DNA from: Promethearchaeota archaeon
Lineage (GTDB): Archaea; Asgardarchaeota; Lokiarchaeia; Sigyniarchaeales; SOKP01
Assembly (NCBI GenBank): GCA_030615145.1
Contig: JAUWZT010000065.1
Span: forward strand, 1 to 14,243
Length of the DNA stretch: 14,243 bases
Direction of reading: 5' to 3'
Shown here: one piece after another, positions 5,769-13,843 of the stretch
Layout of the letters: every line of letters begins with the position of its first letter
Numbering within the stretch: position 1 is the first letter of the stretch
Translations under genes and position numbers: made by a program
The notes under the pieces: generated by a model
What the model was told of the DNA's origin: nothing
Seen by the model: the letters and a program-made list of their open reading frames with translations, nothing else
Databases searched by the model: none

Positions 5769-7289
5769 ATGACTATTGATAAAATTGGTTTTGATAACGA
5801 AAAGTATCTAAAAGAACAATCTAAGAGCATCTTAGATCGAGCAGCTCAATTTGGAAATAAATTATATCTTGAATTCGGCGGAAAACTTGTCTATGATTAT
5901 CATGCTTCGCGAGTCCTTCCAGGGTTCGACCCAAATGTGAAAATGAAGCTTTTGAAGACTCTTAAAGATAAAATTGAGGTAATTATTTGTATATATTCTG
6001 GAGATATAGAAAGGAGGAAGATTCGCGCCGATTTTGGCATAACATATGACAATAATGCACTGAAATTAATCGACGATCTTCGAGATGGGGGGATTAACAT
6101 ATGTGCCGTGGTAGTGACGCGTTATAACGGCCAACAAGCAGTAAAACAATTCATGAATAAGCTGGAACGCCGCAATATAAAAGTAGTTACACATCAGCTA
6201 ATTAGAGGTTATCCAACCAACATTGATTTAATTATAAGTAAAGAGGGGTATGGTTCAAATGAATACATTGAAACATCCAAACCTATAATCATTGTCACTG
6301 CACCCGGACCAGGTAGTGGGAAATTAGCAACTTGTCTTTCTCAAATGTATCACGAACATATAAGGGGGGTAGATGCGGGTTATGCTAAATTTGAGACTTT
6401 TCCAATTTGGAACTTGCCGTTAAAACATCCTGTAAATATGGCATACGAATCGGCGACTGCTGACATTGGGGATTTTAATCAGGTGGATCCCTTTCATCTT
6501 GAAACTTATAATATTACCGCAATAAATTATAACAGAGATGTTGAGATTTTTCCGGTGGTCAAGAAAATTATGCTAAGGATTATGGGTAAAAAATTAGTAT
6601 ATAAATCTCCTACTGATATGGGTGTAAGTAAAGCAGGTTTTGCTATAATTAACGATAATCTGGTGCAGCAAGCAGCAAAACAGGAATTGATACGAAGATA
6701 TTTTCGATATAGCTGTGAATATGCAATGGGTGTTGCGGAAAAGAAAACTGTACAGAGAGCGGAATTGTTGATGAAAGAATTGAACCTCACAGTATTTGAT
6801 CGAGAAGTGGTAAAAGAGGCTCGTCAAGCGTCTATAGCTGCCCAAAAAAAAGGTAAAGGAAATGATGGTGTATTTGCTGGAGCTGCATTACAATTGAGGA
6901 ATGGAAAAATAATAACTGGTAATAATTCTCCACTGATGCATGCCGCTTCCAGTTTAGTCTTAAATACGATCAAAGAATTAGCCGGTATCCCTAAAAACAT
7001 TCATCTTTTGTCTCCAAATATTTTAAAATCCATAAGTTATTTAAAATCGGAGATTTTTAATAACAAGCGATTGAGTCTTAATCTTGGAGAAACTCTTATA
7101 GCCTTAAGTATAAGTGCCGATTTCAATCCTTCTGCTAAAGTTGCAATAGAAAAACTTAAGGAACTTTATGGTTGCGAAATGCATTCGACTCATATACCCA
7201 CTCCAGGAGACGAAGCTGGTTTGAGAAGATTAGGCCTTAATATAACTTCAGATCCAAATTTTTCATCCAGAAGTCTTTTTATAACCTAA
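5769..7289 (+). CDS. DUF1846 (UPF0371) family protein
   Basis: The 506 residues match this family along their length, whose usual size is about 500. Conserved blocks: IGFDNEKYLKEQS (6-18), KLYLEFGGKLVYDYHASRVL (31-50) followed by PGFDPN, the glycine-rich VTAPGPGSGKLATCLSQMYH (176-195), AGYAKFETFPIWNLPLKHPV (203-222), PFHLETYNITAINYNRD (241-257) and YKSPTDMGV (278-286). The glycine-rich block resembles a nucleotide-binding P-loop but is specific to this family. The fold has been solved structurally; the biochemical role is unknown to me and I give none. The family is mostly bacterial (Firmicutes and relatives), so an archaeal copy hints at gene transfer. The ATG lies 45 bases after the crotonase stop with no strong ribosome site, so co-transcription with the crotonase is possible. 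No signal peptide or membrane segment; expected cytosolic. Confidence 0.9.
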   Translation: MTIDKIGFDNEKYLKEQSKSILDRAAQFGNKLYLEFGGKLVYDYHASRVLPGFDPNVKMKLLKTLKDKIEVIICIYSGDIERRKIRADFGITYDNNALKLIDDLRDGGINICAVVVTRYNGQQAVKQFMNKLERRNIKVVTHQLIRGYPTNIDLIISKEGYGSNEYIETSKPIIIVTAPGPGSGKLATCLSQMYHEHIRGVDAGYAKFETFPIWNLPLKHPVNMAYESATADIGDFNQVDPFHLETYNITAINYNRDVEIFPVVKKIMLRIMGKKLVYKSPTDMGVSKAGFAIINDNLVQQAAKQELIRRYFRYSCEYAMGVAEKKTVQRAELLMKELNLTVFDREVVKEARQASIAAQKKGKGNDGVFAGAALQLRNGKIITGNNSPLMHAASSLVLNTIKELAGIPKNIHLLSPNILKSISYLKSEIFNNKRLSLNLGETLIALSISADFNPSAKVAIEKLKELYGCEMHSTHIPTPGDEAGLRRLGLNITSDPNFSSRSLFIT

Positions 7290-7356
7290 TTATATATCAA
7301 AAATTTAATTTTTATAATCTCGAAATTCTTATTAAATGTGATTGCTATTTAATATA

Positions 7357-7364
7357 TTTATAAA
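7357..7364 (+). promoter_or_regulatory. TATA box of the CTP synthase gene
   Basis: TTTATAAA at 7357-7364 predicts a start near 7386 and a leader of about 25 bases before the TTG at 7411. GAGATG (7393-7398) in the leader is a weak, rather distant ribosome site. An ATG at 7396 is followed at once by TGA and cannot be the gene start. Confidence 0.5.
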
Positions 7365-7410
7365 GACCAATTAATAATTATTATAAAAATCAGAGATGTG
7401 AAATATAGAA

Positions 7411-9105
7411 TTGACAGATGCCAATGAGAGTAATACACGATTTATATTCATTACGGGAGGTGTAATGTCTGGTATAGGTAAGGGAGTTGTTACCGCTAGT
7501 ATAGGAAAGGTGCTCCAATTCCGGGGGTTCAATATTTCGGTGGTTAAGATCGACCCTTACCTGAATGTTGATCCAGGAACGCTTAATCCAATTGAACACG
7601 GTGAATGTTTTATTACAGAAGATGTATGGGACTTTACACCAGTGCCAGAGTCAGACGAAAGATGTTATAAAATTTCTGAGATAGACCAGGACTTCGGGAC
7701 TTACAGTAGGTTTTTGGGTATAGAGATGCATCCTTCACATAATATAACTTCTGGCCAGATTTATTTATCAACTATCTTAAGAGAAAGAAAAGGTAAATTC
7801 TTAGGAAAAACCGTACAATTAATCCCTCATGTGACTAGTATTATAAAGAAAAGATTAATGGACATTTCAGAAAGTGAGAATTTAGATGTGTTATTAATTG
7901 AATGTGGAGGGACTGTAGGCGATTTAGAATCAAGTATCTTTTTGGAAGCTTTTCGACAAATTAAATTGGAATACCCTCATCGCACGGCTTTAGTTCACGT
8001 AACTCTTGTTCCTTATTCTCGGGCGGTTGGTCAACAAAAATCAAAACCAACGCAACATTCTGTTAAAATGCTTCAAAGCGTGGGCTTACAACCAGATATT
8101 ATAATAGGTCGAAGTGAAAAACCTTTAGCTGACGATATAAAATCGAAAATCTCCCTTTATTCAAACATTCCAGAAGCCGCAGTAATTTCAAATCCCGATT
8201 TAGATATCGTATACGAATTACCCTTATTATTTGAGGAACAAGGATTAGGAGATTTTCTTTGTGAACTTATAGATTTAAAAGCAAAATTAGTTTCATATAG
8301 CGAAGTCACAAATTATTCCGAATGGGTAAAAATGGTAGAGTTATACAAAAACGCTAGTAAAACGGTAAGAATTGCGATGCCTGGCAAATATTTTAATATA
8401 TCTGATTCGTATATTTCCATCAACGACGCCTTAGAACACGCAGCGGCTCATCAAGGATATAGGACTGAATTGAAAATGATTAATATCACCGAAGACACCA
8501 ATATTGAAGAAGCATTAAGAGATTGCGATGGAATATTATTAACACCTGGTTTTGGCGAGAGGGCTGTTGAAGGGATGATTAAATCGGCTGAATATGCTAT
8601 GGAAAAGAAAATGTCCTTTTTGGGTATTTGTTTTGGTGCTCAGTTGTTTTACATTGCCTTCTGTAGAAAATATTTAGGATTAACTGGAGCAAACTCCTCT
8701 GAAATAGTTCCCGATACGCCATACCCAGTGGTGGATCTTTTAGAAAGCCAGAAAGGCGTGACTGAGAAAGGAGGAAGTATGAGATTAGGTGCTCATAAAA
8801 TAATTATTGAGAAGAACACTAAACTCTTTAACGCTTATAACCAAAAAGAAATTAAAGAAAGGTTTAGACATAGATATCATATTCAAGAAAGATTTATTAC
8901 AGAAGAAGCCAAACAAAAAGGAATGATTGTATCAAGTAGAGATGAAACCGGGAAAATAATAAATAGTATTGAATTAAATCGAGACGACCATTGGATGGTT
9001 GGAACCCAATTTCACCCCGAATTTAAATCAAGACCATACGCTCCTAGTAAGTTATATTTTGATTTTATAAAAGCATGCGTTGCTAAAAAAGCTGGAAATA
9101 ATTAA
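7411..9105 (+). CDS. pyrG: CTP synthase (glutamine-hydrolysing)
   Basis: Converts UTP to CTP with ATP and glutamine, the last step of pyrimidine nucleotide synthesis. Synthetase domain: FITGGVMSGIGKG (13-25), KIDPYLNVDPGTLNP (46-60), HGECFITED (63-71), IECGGTVGDLES (163-174) with the metal-binding Glu164, and KSKPTQHSVK (210-219). Glutaminase domain: LGICFGAQ (404-411) with nucleophile Cys407, and GTQFHPEFKSRP (531-542) with His535 and Glu537. Odd points: between the TED and the Asp matching E. coli Asp70 there are 20 residues (72-91) where E. coli has four; GHYERF reads GTYSRF; the oxyanion loop PGGFG reads TPGFG. The metal-binding Asp72 equivalent is kept (D94). Length is 564 against 545 in E. 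coli, largely due to the insertion. The TTG start is chosen because no in-frame ATG precedes the essential P-loop. It is probably active; altered UTP/CTP handling is possible. Confidence 0.94.
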   Translation: MTDANESNTRFIFITGGVMSGIGKGVVTASIGKVLQFRGFNISVVKIDPYLNVDPGTLNPIEHGECFITEDVWDFTPVPESDERCYKISEIDQDFGTYSRFLGIEMHPSHNITSGQIYLSTILRERKGKFLGKTVQLIPHVTSIIKKRLMDISESENLDVLLIECGGTVGDLESSIFLEAFRQIKLEYPHRTALVHVTLVPYSRAVGQQKSKPTQHSVKMLQSVGLQPDIIIGRSEKPLADDIKSKISLYSNIPEAAVISNPDLDIVYELPLLFEEQGLGDFLCELIDLKAKLVSYSEVTNYSEWVKMVELYKNASKTVRIAMPGKYFNISDSYISINDALEHAAAHQGYRTELKMINITEDTNIEEALRDCDGILLTPGFGERAVEGMIKSAEYAMEKKMSFLGICFGAQLFYIAFCRKYLGLTGANSSEIVPDTPYPVVDLLESQKGVTEKGGSMRLGAHKIIIEKNTKLFNAYNQKEIKERFRHRYHIQERFITEEAKQKGMIVSSRDETGKIINSIELNRDDHWMVGTQFHPEFKSRPYAPSKLYFDFIKACVAKKAGNN

Positions 9106-9174
9106 AGTACTATGATTATTCAACAGCTTAATAAATATTCTTAAAAGAAATTAATAGCTATTTTTAATTTAAGG

Positions 9175-9182
9175 ATATAAAA
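9175..9182 (+). promoter_or_regulatory. TATA box of carA, probably leaderless
   Basis: ATATAAAA at 9175-9182, preceded by purines (AAGG), is centred about 26 bases before the ATG at 9205. The transcript would therefore begin at or next to the start codon. No Shine-Dalgarno is visible, consistent with a leaderless message for carAB, separate from pyrG. Confidence 0.5.
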
Positions 9183-9204
9183 TAAGAAGAATATATTTGT
9201 ACAA

Positions 9205-10338
9205 ATGCTTTATAAGAAAGAAAGACCCGCAATTTTAATGCTTAAAGATGGTCGATATTTTCAAGGAATTGGGTTTGGTGCGACAAAAACAATTTATGGT
9301 GAAATCGTATTTAATACGATAACGGGGGCGGGTTATAACGAGACTTTAACGGACCCTTCTTATAAAGGACAAATTGTTGTAATGACCCACCCACTCGTTG
9401 GAAATTACGGAGTTCCAGCTTGGGAAAAAGACGAATATGGTATTAACAAATATTTTGAATCTGATTCAATTAAAGTAAGCGGATTCGTTGTAAACGAGTG
9501 TTGTAAAAATCCGAGCCATTACGAAAGCGTAAAGACCCTAAACGAATTTCTTTTAGAGGAAGATGTTCCCGGAATAGAATGGATAGATACTAGAGCGATA
9601 ACTAAAATCTTAAGAGAAGAAGGAGTTCAAGTTGGATTACTAGCGGTGTTTAATCCGGGTGAAAAACCTAAAATTGATGAGTTAAAAGAGAAAGCAAAAA
9701 ATGTGGCCGATCCTAACTTAAGACATTTAGCAAGCGAAGTTTCGACTAAAGAAGTCAAGAAATTTACCCCTCCTAATCCGAAAGGAAAAGTAATCGTAAT
9801 TGATTTGGGAGTTAAACATAATATTATTAGAAATTTAGTTAAAAGGAAAAGAGTAGTAATTTTAGTTCCGTATAACTATTCTTACGAGAAAATTATGAGT
9901 TATAGACCAAATGGTGTATTTATATCCAATGGGCCGGGAGATCCAGCCATGTGCAAGAAAGCAATTGAAGTAGCCCGTAGTTTAATCAAAAATAATATTC
10001 CAACCATGGGCATATGCTTGGGGAATCAAATAATTGGTATAGCTGCCGGTGGATCTTCTTATAAGTTAAAATACGGTCATAGAGGGGGAAACAAAACGGT
10101 TATTAATCCAATAACGAAACGATGTTATATTACATCTCAAAATCACGGGTTTTGCGTGAAAGATTTTGAAAAGGGAGGCTTTAGCGAATTTCTCACTAAC
10201 ATAGATGATGAATCAAATGAGGGGATAATTCATGATAGTAAGCCTATTTTTGCCGTTCAATTTCACCCTGAAGCCTGTCCAGGACCCTTAGATTCGTTGT
10301 ATCTATTTGATAAATTTATCGAACAAATGGAGTTATGA
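9205..10338 (+). CDS. carA: Carbamoyl-phosphate synthetase, glutaminase (small) subunit
   Basis: Hydrolyses glutamine and passes ammonia to the large subunit to make carbamoyl phosphate for pyrimidines and arginine. The 377-residue length is normal. N-terminal CPSase small-chain domain: YNETLTDPSYKGQIVVMTHP (44-63), VGNYGVP, ESDSIKVSGFVVNECC and the IDTRAITKILRE block (127-138). Glutaminase domain: SNGPGDPA (241-248), GICLGNQ (269-275) with nucleophile Cys271, SQNHGF (311-316), SNEGIIH (337-343), and VQFHPEACPGP (351-361) with His354 and Glu356. Several stretches follow eukaryotic CAD rather than the E. coli subunit: the DEYGINKYFES segment, the ECC.NPSH segment, and the DDESNEGIIHDS region. 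It is followed immediately by carB with a two-base gap, so the subunits are translated together. Confidence 0.95.
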   Translation: MLYKKERPAILMLKDGRYFQGIGFGATKTIYGEIVFNTITGAGYNETLTDPSYKGQIVVMTHPLVGNYGVPAWEKDEYGINKYFESDSIKVSGFVVNECCKNPSHYESVKTLNEFLLEEDVPGIEWIDTRAITKILREEGVQVGLLAVFNPGEKPKIDELKEKAKNVADPNLRHLASEVSTKEVKKFTPPNPKGKVIVIDLGVKHNIIRNLVKRKRVVILVPYNYSYEKIMSYRPNGVFISNGPGDPAMCKKAIEVARSLIKNNIPTMGICLGNQIIGIAAGGSSYKLKYGHRGGNKTVINPITKRCYITSQNHGFCVKDFEKGGFSEFLTNIDDESNEGIIHDSKPIFAVQFHPEACPGPLDSLYLFDKFIEQMEL

Positions 10339-10343
10339 TTATG
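10329..10343 (+). promoter_or_regulatory. Ribosome site deciding the carB start
   Basis: GGAG (10329-10332) sits inside the end of carA. The ATG at 10335, overlapping the carA TGA, is only two bases away. The in-frame ATG at 10341 is eight bases away and gives the family's usual MP- beginning. 10341 is preferred. Confidence 0.6.
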
Positions 10344-13300
10344 CCGTTAGATAAATCGATAAAAAAAGCTTTAATTTTAGGCTCTGGGGGCATCCGAATT
10401 GGGCAAGCTGGAGAGTTTGATTATTCAGGAAGTCAAGTTTTAAAAGCCTTAAAAGAAGAAGGTATAGAGACGATATTAGTTAATCCGAATATTGCTACTA
10501 TTCAAACTGACCCTACATTATCCGATAGAGTATATTTACTTCCCATTAATGTAAAATATGTTGAAGAAGTAATAAAAAAAGAGAAACCAGATGGCATTTT
10601 ACTGGCATTTGGAGGTCAGACAGCTTTAAATGTCGGTGTCGAACTAAAAGAACTTGGCATTTTGGAAAAATATAAAATAAGAGTCCTTGGAACCCCTATA
10701 GAGGCAATTGAGGTTACTGAAGATCGAGAATTATTCGTAAAAGCTATGAATGAAGCAGATGCAAAAGTGTGCCAAAGTAAAGCAGTAACATCATTTAAAA
10801 AGGCGATTGAAGTAGCTCAGGAATTTGGGTTTCCTTTAATGCTCCGAGTAGCTTATACTTTAGGAGGTAGAGGGTCAGGTATCATTGATAATATGAAAGA
10901 TTTCGAAAGAATGGCAAAACAAGGGTTAGCCCAATCGAGGATTAATCAAATCTTAATCGAGGAATCCGTATGGGGTTGGAAAGAAGTTGAATATGAAGTG
11001 GTACGAGATTCTGCGGATAATTGCTTTATAAACTGTAACATGGAAAATTTCGATCCTGTGGGAATTCATACAGGAGAGAGTATAGTAGTAGCACCGAGTC
11101 AAACATTAACTAACGAAGAATACCACATGCTTCGGTCTGCTTCAATTCGAGTTATTCGGGGTCTTGGGATTATCGGCGAATGTAACATTCAATACGCACT
11201 AAATCCTTTTTCGAAAGAATTTCGAGTTATTGAAGTCAATGCTCGCCTTTCAAGATCATCTGCTTTAGCCTCTAAAGCCACTGGGTACCCATTAGCATAC
11301 ATTGCTGCAAAATTAGCAATCGGATATACTTTACCAGAGCTAAAGAACAAAATTACTGGAATTACAACAGCATGTTTTGAACCTGCTCTAGATTATTTAG
11401 TTCTAAAAATTCCACGATGGGATTTAACGAAGTTTCAAAAAGTTGATAGACGCATTGGCTCTCAAATGAAAAGTGTAGGAGAGGTTATGGCAATAGGAAG
11501 AACATTTGAAGAAGTTCTCCAAAAAGCAGTAAGAATGTTAGATATTGGAATGAAAGGATTAGTAGCAAATGATTTAGAACTAATTGATGATATTAACGAA
11601 TTAAAATATACATTAAGAAACCCTACGGATTTAAGGCTCTTTAGAATTGCTGAGGCAATTAAAAAAGGAATCTCAATTGATGAAATATATCGGTTATCAA
11701 GAGTAGATAAATGGTTTTTGTATAAATTAAAAAACATAGTAGATCTTAACCGTCAGATACAAGATATTGAATTGCTTGAATCAGATGATGATGAGAAAAA
11801 ATATTGGTTAGAGCGTGCTAAAAGATTCGGTTTTTCAGATGGACAAATTGCTAAGATAATGGGCGTTGATACAATATTCATTCGACAAATGAGAAGAAGA
11901 CTAAATATTCATCCTTATGTTAAAAGAATTGATACTTTAGCCGCCGAGTGGCCCGCAGTGACTAATTATCTATATTTAACATACAGCGCATCGGAGCACG
12001 ATATTAATTTTGAAAAGGAACATAATTCTAATCTTAAAAAAGTTATTGTATTGGGTTCGGGGACATATCGTATTGGCGCTTCTGTAGAATTTGATTGGGG
12101 CTCGGTCAATTGCTTATGGGGCTTAAAGAAGTTGGGAATCGACCAAGCAATAATGATTAATTATAACCCTGAAACAGTATCGACTGATTACGACATTTCT
12201 GATAAGCTTTATTTTGAGGAATTATCCGGAGAAAGAGTATTAGATATCTGCGAACTCGAGAAAGCAGACGGTATCGTAGTATCCGCAGGGGGACAAATAG
12301 CACAAAACTTAGCTTCAAAATTTTCTAAATATTCTGAAATCTTTCGTAAAACAGGTATAAATATCTTGGGAACTCATGGAACGCGTATCGATATGGCGGA
12401 AAATAGGAGCAAATTCAGCACCTTATTAGATCAATTAAATATAAAGCAACCTGAATGGAATACATTGACAACAAACGAAGAAGCCATCGAATTTGCGCAG
12501 AAAGTGGGGTATCCGATACTCGTTAGACCTTCATATGTATTAAGTGGTGCAGCTATGAGAGTTTCTTACGATGAAAAAACACTAAAAGATACTCTTGATC
12601 TTGCCGTATCCGTATCAAGTGAATACCCCGTTGTTATAACTAAATTCTTTACAGATGCTAGGGAAATAGAGTGCGATGGTGTGTGCGATGGTGAAAATGT
12701 ATTTATCGGTGCTATTGTAGAACACATCGAGAATGCAGGTATTCACAGTGGAGATGCTACTATGGCAATCCCTCCTCAAACAGTTTCCAATGAGGTTATT
12801 TCAAAAATTGAAGATTATACGAATAAAATTGCCTTAGCATTAAAAATTCACGGTCCTTTTAATGTTCAATATCTCGTTAAAAATAGCGAAGTTTACGTAA
12901 TTGAATGCAATTTAAGATCTAGCAGAAGCATGCCCTATGTTTCGAAAACTCGAGGTATAAATTTAATGAGACTTGCAGCTGAAGTTATAATGGGAGAAAA
13001 GATTCCAAAAAGATTAATGAAACTTCCTATTGGAGATTATGTGTCAATAAAAGCTCCCATGTTTTCTTTCATGAGACTTGATAAAGCAGATCCGATACTT
13101 GGAGTTGAAATGGCGAGCACTGGAGAGATCGGGATAATTGCAGATGATTTTCCAGATGCTTTAATTAAAGCTCTTGAAGCAACGGAACAAATAATACCTA
13201 TAGAGGGGGGAAACATTTTAATTTCAGTTGGTGGAAACGAACTCAAGAAACAAATTATTCCCTTAGCCAAAAAAATAAAAGATTTAGGTTTTACGATTTT

Positions 13301-13652
13301 TGCTACAGAGGACACGAAAAAAGCTTTAAACAAAAACGATATTAAAGCTGTGAGACTTTATAAGGTCCATGAGCATGGATTGGAGCCTAATATCATGCAA
13401 TGTCTGCAAGATGGGCGTATTGATATGGTAATTAACATTCCTTTACCAACTACAATCGAGGAGAAATTTAAAACCATCATGGAAGACGAATATAAAATTA
13501 GGCGCATGGCAGTAGACTACAATATCCCCGTAATAATTAATTTACAGTTAGCAAAAGCTGTTATCGACGCTATAAAAAACATGCGTGAAAAGAAAATTGA
13601 AATAAAGTCGCTTAACGAGTATCATCAAACGCTAAAAGAAGTATATTGGTAA
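10341..13652 (+). CDS. carB: Carbamoyl-phosphate synthetase, large (synthetase) subunit, CAD/CPS1-like
   Basis: Makes carbamoyl phosphate from bicarbonate, ammonia and two ATP. Numbering is from ATG 10341 (1103 residues; an alternative ATG adds two). First ATP-grasp half: LGSGGIRIGQAGEFDYSGSQ (13-32), GWKEVEYEVVRD (212-223), CNMEN (232-236), EVNARLSRSSALASKATGYP (298-317). The linker domain (about 400-550) ends in AAEWPAVTNYLYLTY. Second half: LGSGTYRIGASVEFDWGS (571-588), NYNPETVSTDYD (607-618), RPSYVLSGAAMRV (729-741), NAGIHSGDAT (798-807), GPFNVQYL (838-845), ECNLRSSRSMPYVSKT (855-870). A C-terminal MGS-like regulatory domain (about 955-1075) includes IRRMAVDYNIPVI. These motifs agree with animal CAD/CPS1 (GQAGEFDYSGSQ, CNMEN, YRIG.SVEFDW, LSGAAM) and differ from E. 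coli (GQACEFDYSG, CSIEN, NRIGQGIEFDY, LGGRAM). Both ATP-grasp halves look complete. A T-tract follows the stop. Confidence 0.96.
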   Translation: MPLDKSIKKALILGSGGIRIGQAGEFDYSGSQVLKALKEEGIETILVNPNIATIQTDPTLSDRVYLLPINVKYVEEVIKKEKPDGILLAFGGQTALNVGVELKELGILEKYKIRVLGTPIEAIEVTEDRELFVKAMNEADAKVCQSKAVTSFKKAIEVAQEFGFPLMLRVAYTLGGRGSGIIDNMKDFERMAKQGLAQSRINQILIEESVWGWKEVEYEVVRDSADNCFINCNMENFDPVGIHTGESIVVAPSQTLTNEEYHMLRSASIRVIRGLGIIGECNIQYALNPFSKEFRVIEVNARLSRSSALASKATGYPLAYIAAKLAIGYTLPELKNKITGITTACFEPALDYLVLKIPRWDLTKFQKVDRRIGSQMKSVGEVMAIGRTFEEVLQKAVRMLDIGMKGLVANDLELIDDINELKYTLRNPTDLRLFRIAEAIKKGISIDEIYRLSRVDKWFLYKLKNIVDLNRQIQDIELLESDDDEKKYWLERAKRFGFSDGQIAKIMGVDTIFIRQMRRRLNIHPYVKRIDTLAAEWPAVTNYLYLTYSASEHDINFEKEHNSNLKKVIVLGSGTYRIGASVEFDWGSVNCLWGLKKLGIDQAIMINYNPETVSTDYDISDKLYFEELSGERVLDICELEKADGIVVSAGGQIAQNLASKFSKYSEIFRKTGINILGTHGTRIDMAENRSKFSTLLDQLNIKQPEWNTLTTNEEAIEFAQKVGYPILVRPSYVLSGAAMRVSYDEKTLKDTLDLAVSVSSEYPVVITKFFTDAREIECDGVCDGENVFIGAIVEHIENAGIHSGDATMAIPPQTVSNEVISKIEDYTNKIALALKIHGPFNVQYLVKNSEVYVIECNLRSSRSMPYVSKTRGINLMRLAAEVIMGEKIPKRLMKLPIGDYVSIKAPMFSFMRLDKADPILGVEMASTGEIGIIADDFPDALIKALEATEQIIPIEGGNILISVGGNELKKQIIPLAKKIKDLGFTIFATEDTKKALNKNDIKAVRLYKVHEHGLEPNIMQCLQDGRIDMVINIPLPTTIEEKFKTIMEDEYKIRRMAVDYNIPVIINLQLAKAVIDAIKNMREKKIEIKSLNEYHQTLKEVYW

Positions 13653-13682
13653 ATTAAAATAAAAGAATTAATACAATAGTTC

Positions 13683-13707
13683 TATTTTTTCTTATCTTTA
13701 TTTTTTT
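13683..13707 (+). terminator. T-tract terminator after carB
   Basis: Six Ts, CTTATC, then TTTA and seven Ts, about 30 bases after the stop. No hairpin is associated. Confidence 0.55.
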
Positions 13708-13773
13708 CAATAAATCTTTCATATGCTAAAGAAATAATAAAATAATTTTAGTTTTTTTCATCTTTGAACCAAT

Positions 13774-13808
13774 TTAGTAATTATAATTTTTTCGCAAAAA
13801 GTTACTAA
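13774..13808. repeat. Inverted repeat upstream of the last gene
   Basis: TTAGTAA (13774-13780) and TTACTAA (13802-13808) pair perfectly around 21 bases; inside, a T-run and an A-run around CGC can pair as well. It lies 36 bases before the ATG of the next gene, so it could be an operator, but in A/T-rich DNA it may be chance. Confidence 0.3.
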
Positions 13809-13843
13809 GATTTTATTAACATCAAAAGATATATATTTTTATT

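Noticed and set aside
7396..7401. ATG in the pyrG leader as a start or tiny upstream ORF
   Set aside because: It is followed immediately by TGA; a minimal ATG-TGA in A/T-rich DNA is easily chance.
10335..10340. carB start at the ATG overlapping the carA stop (ATGA)
   Set aside because: It is only two bases from GGAG; the ATG six bases later is better spaced and gives the usual MP- N-terminus. The overlap start remains possible.
13037..13333. Minus-strand open frames inside carB, pyrG, the DUF1846 gene, the crotonase and the synthetase genes
   Set aside because: They lie antisense within strongly conserved genes and have no recognisable motifs; they are shadows.
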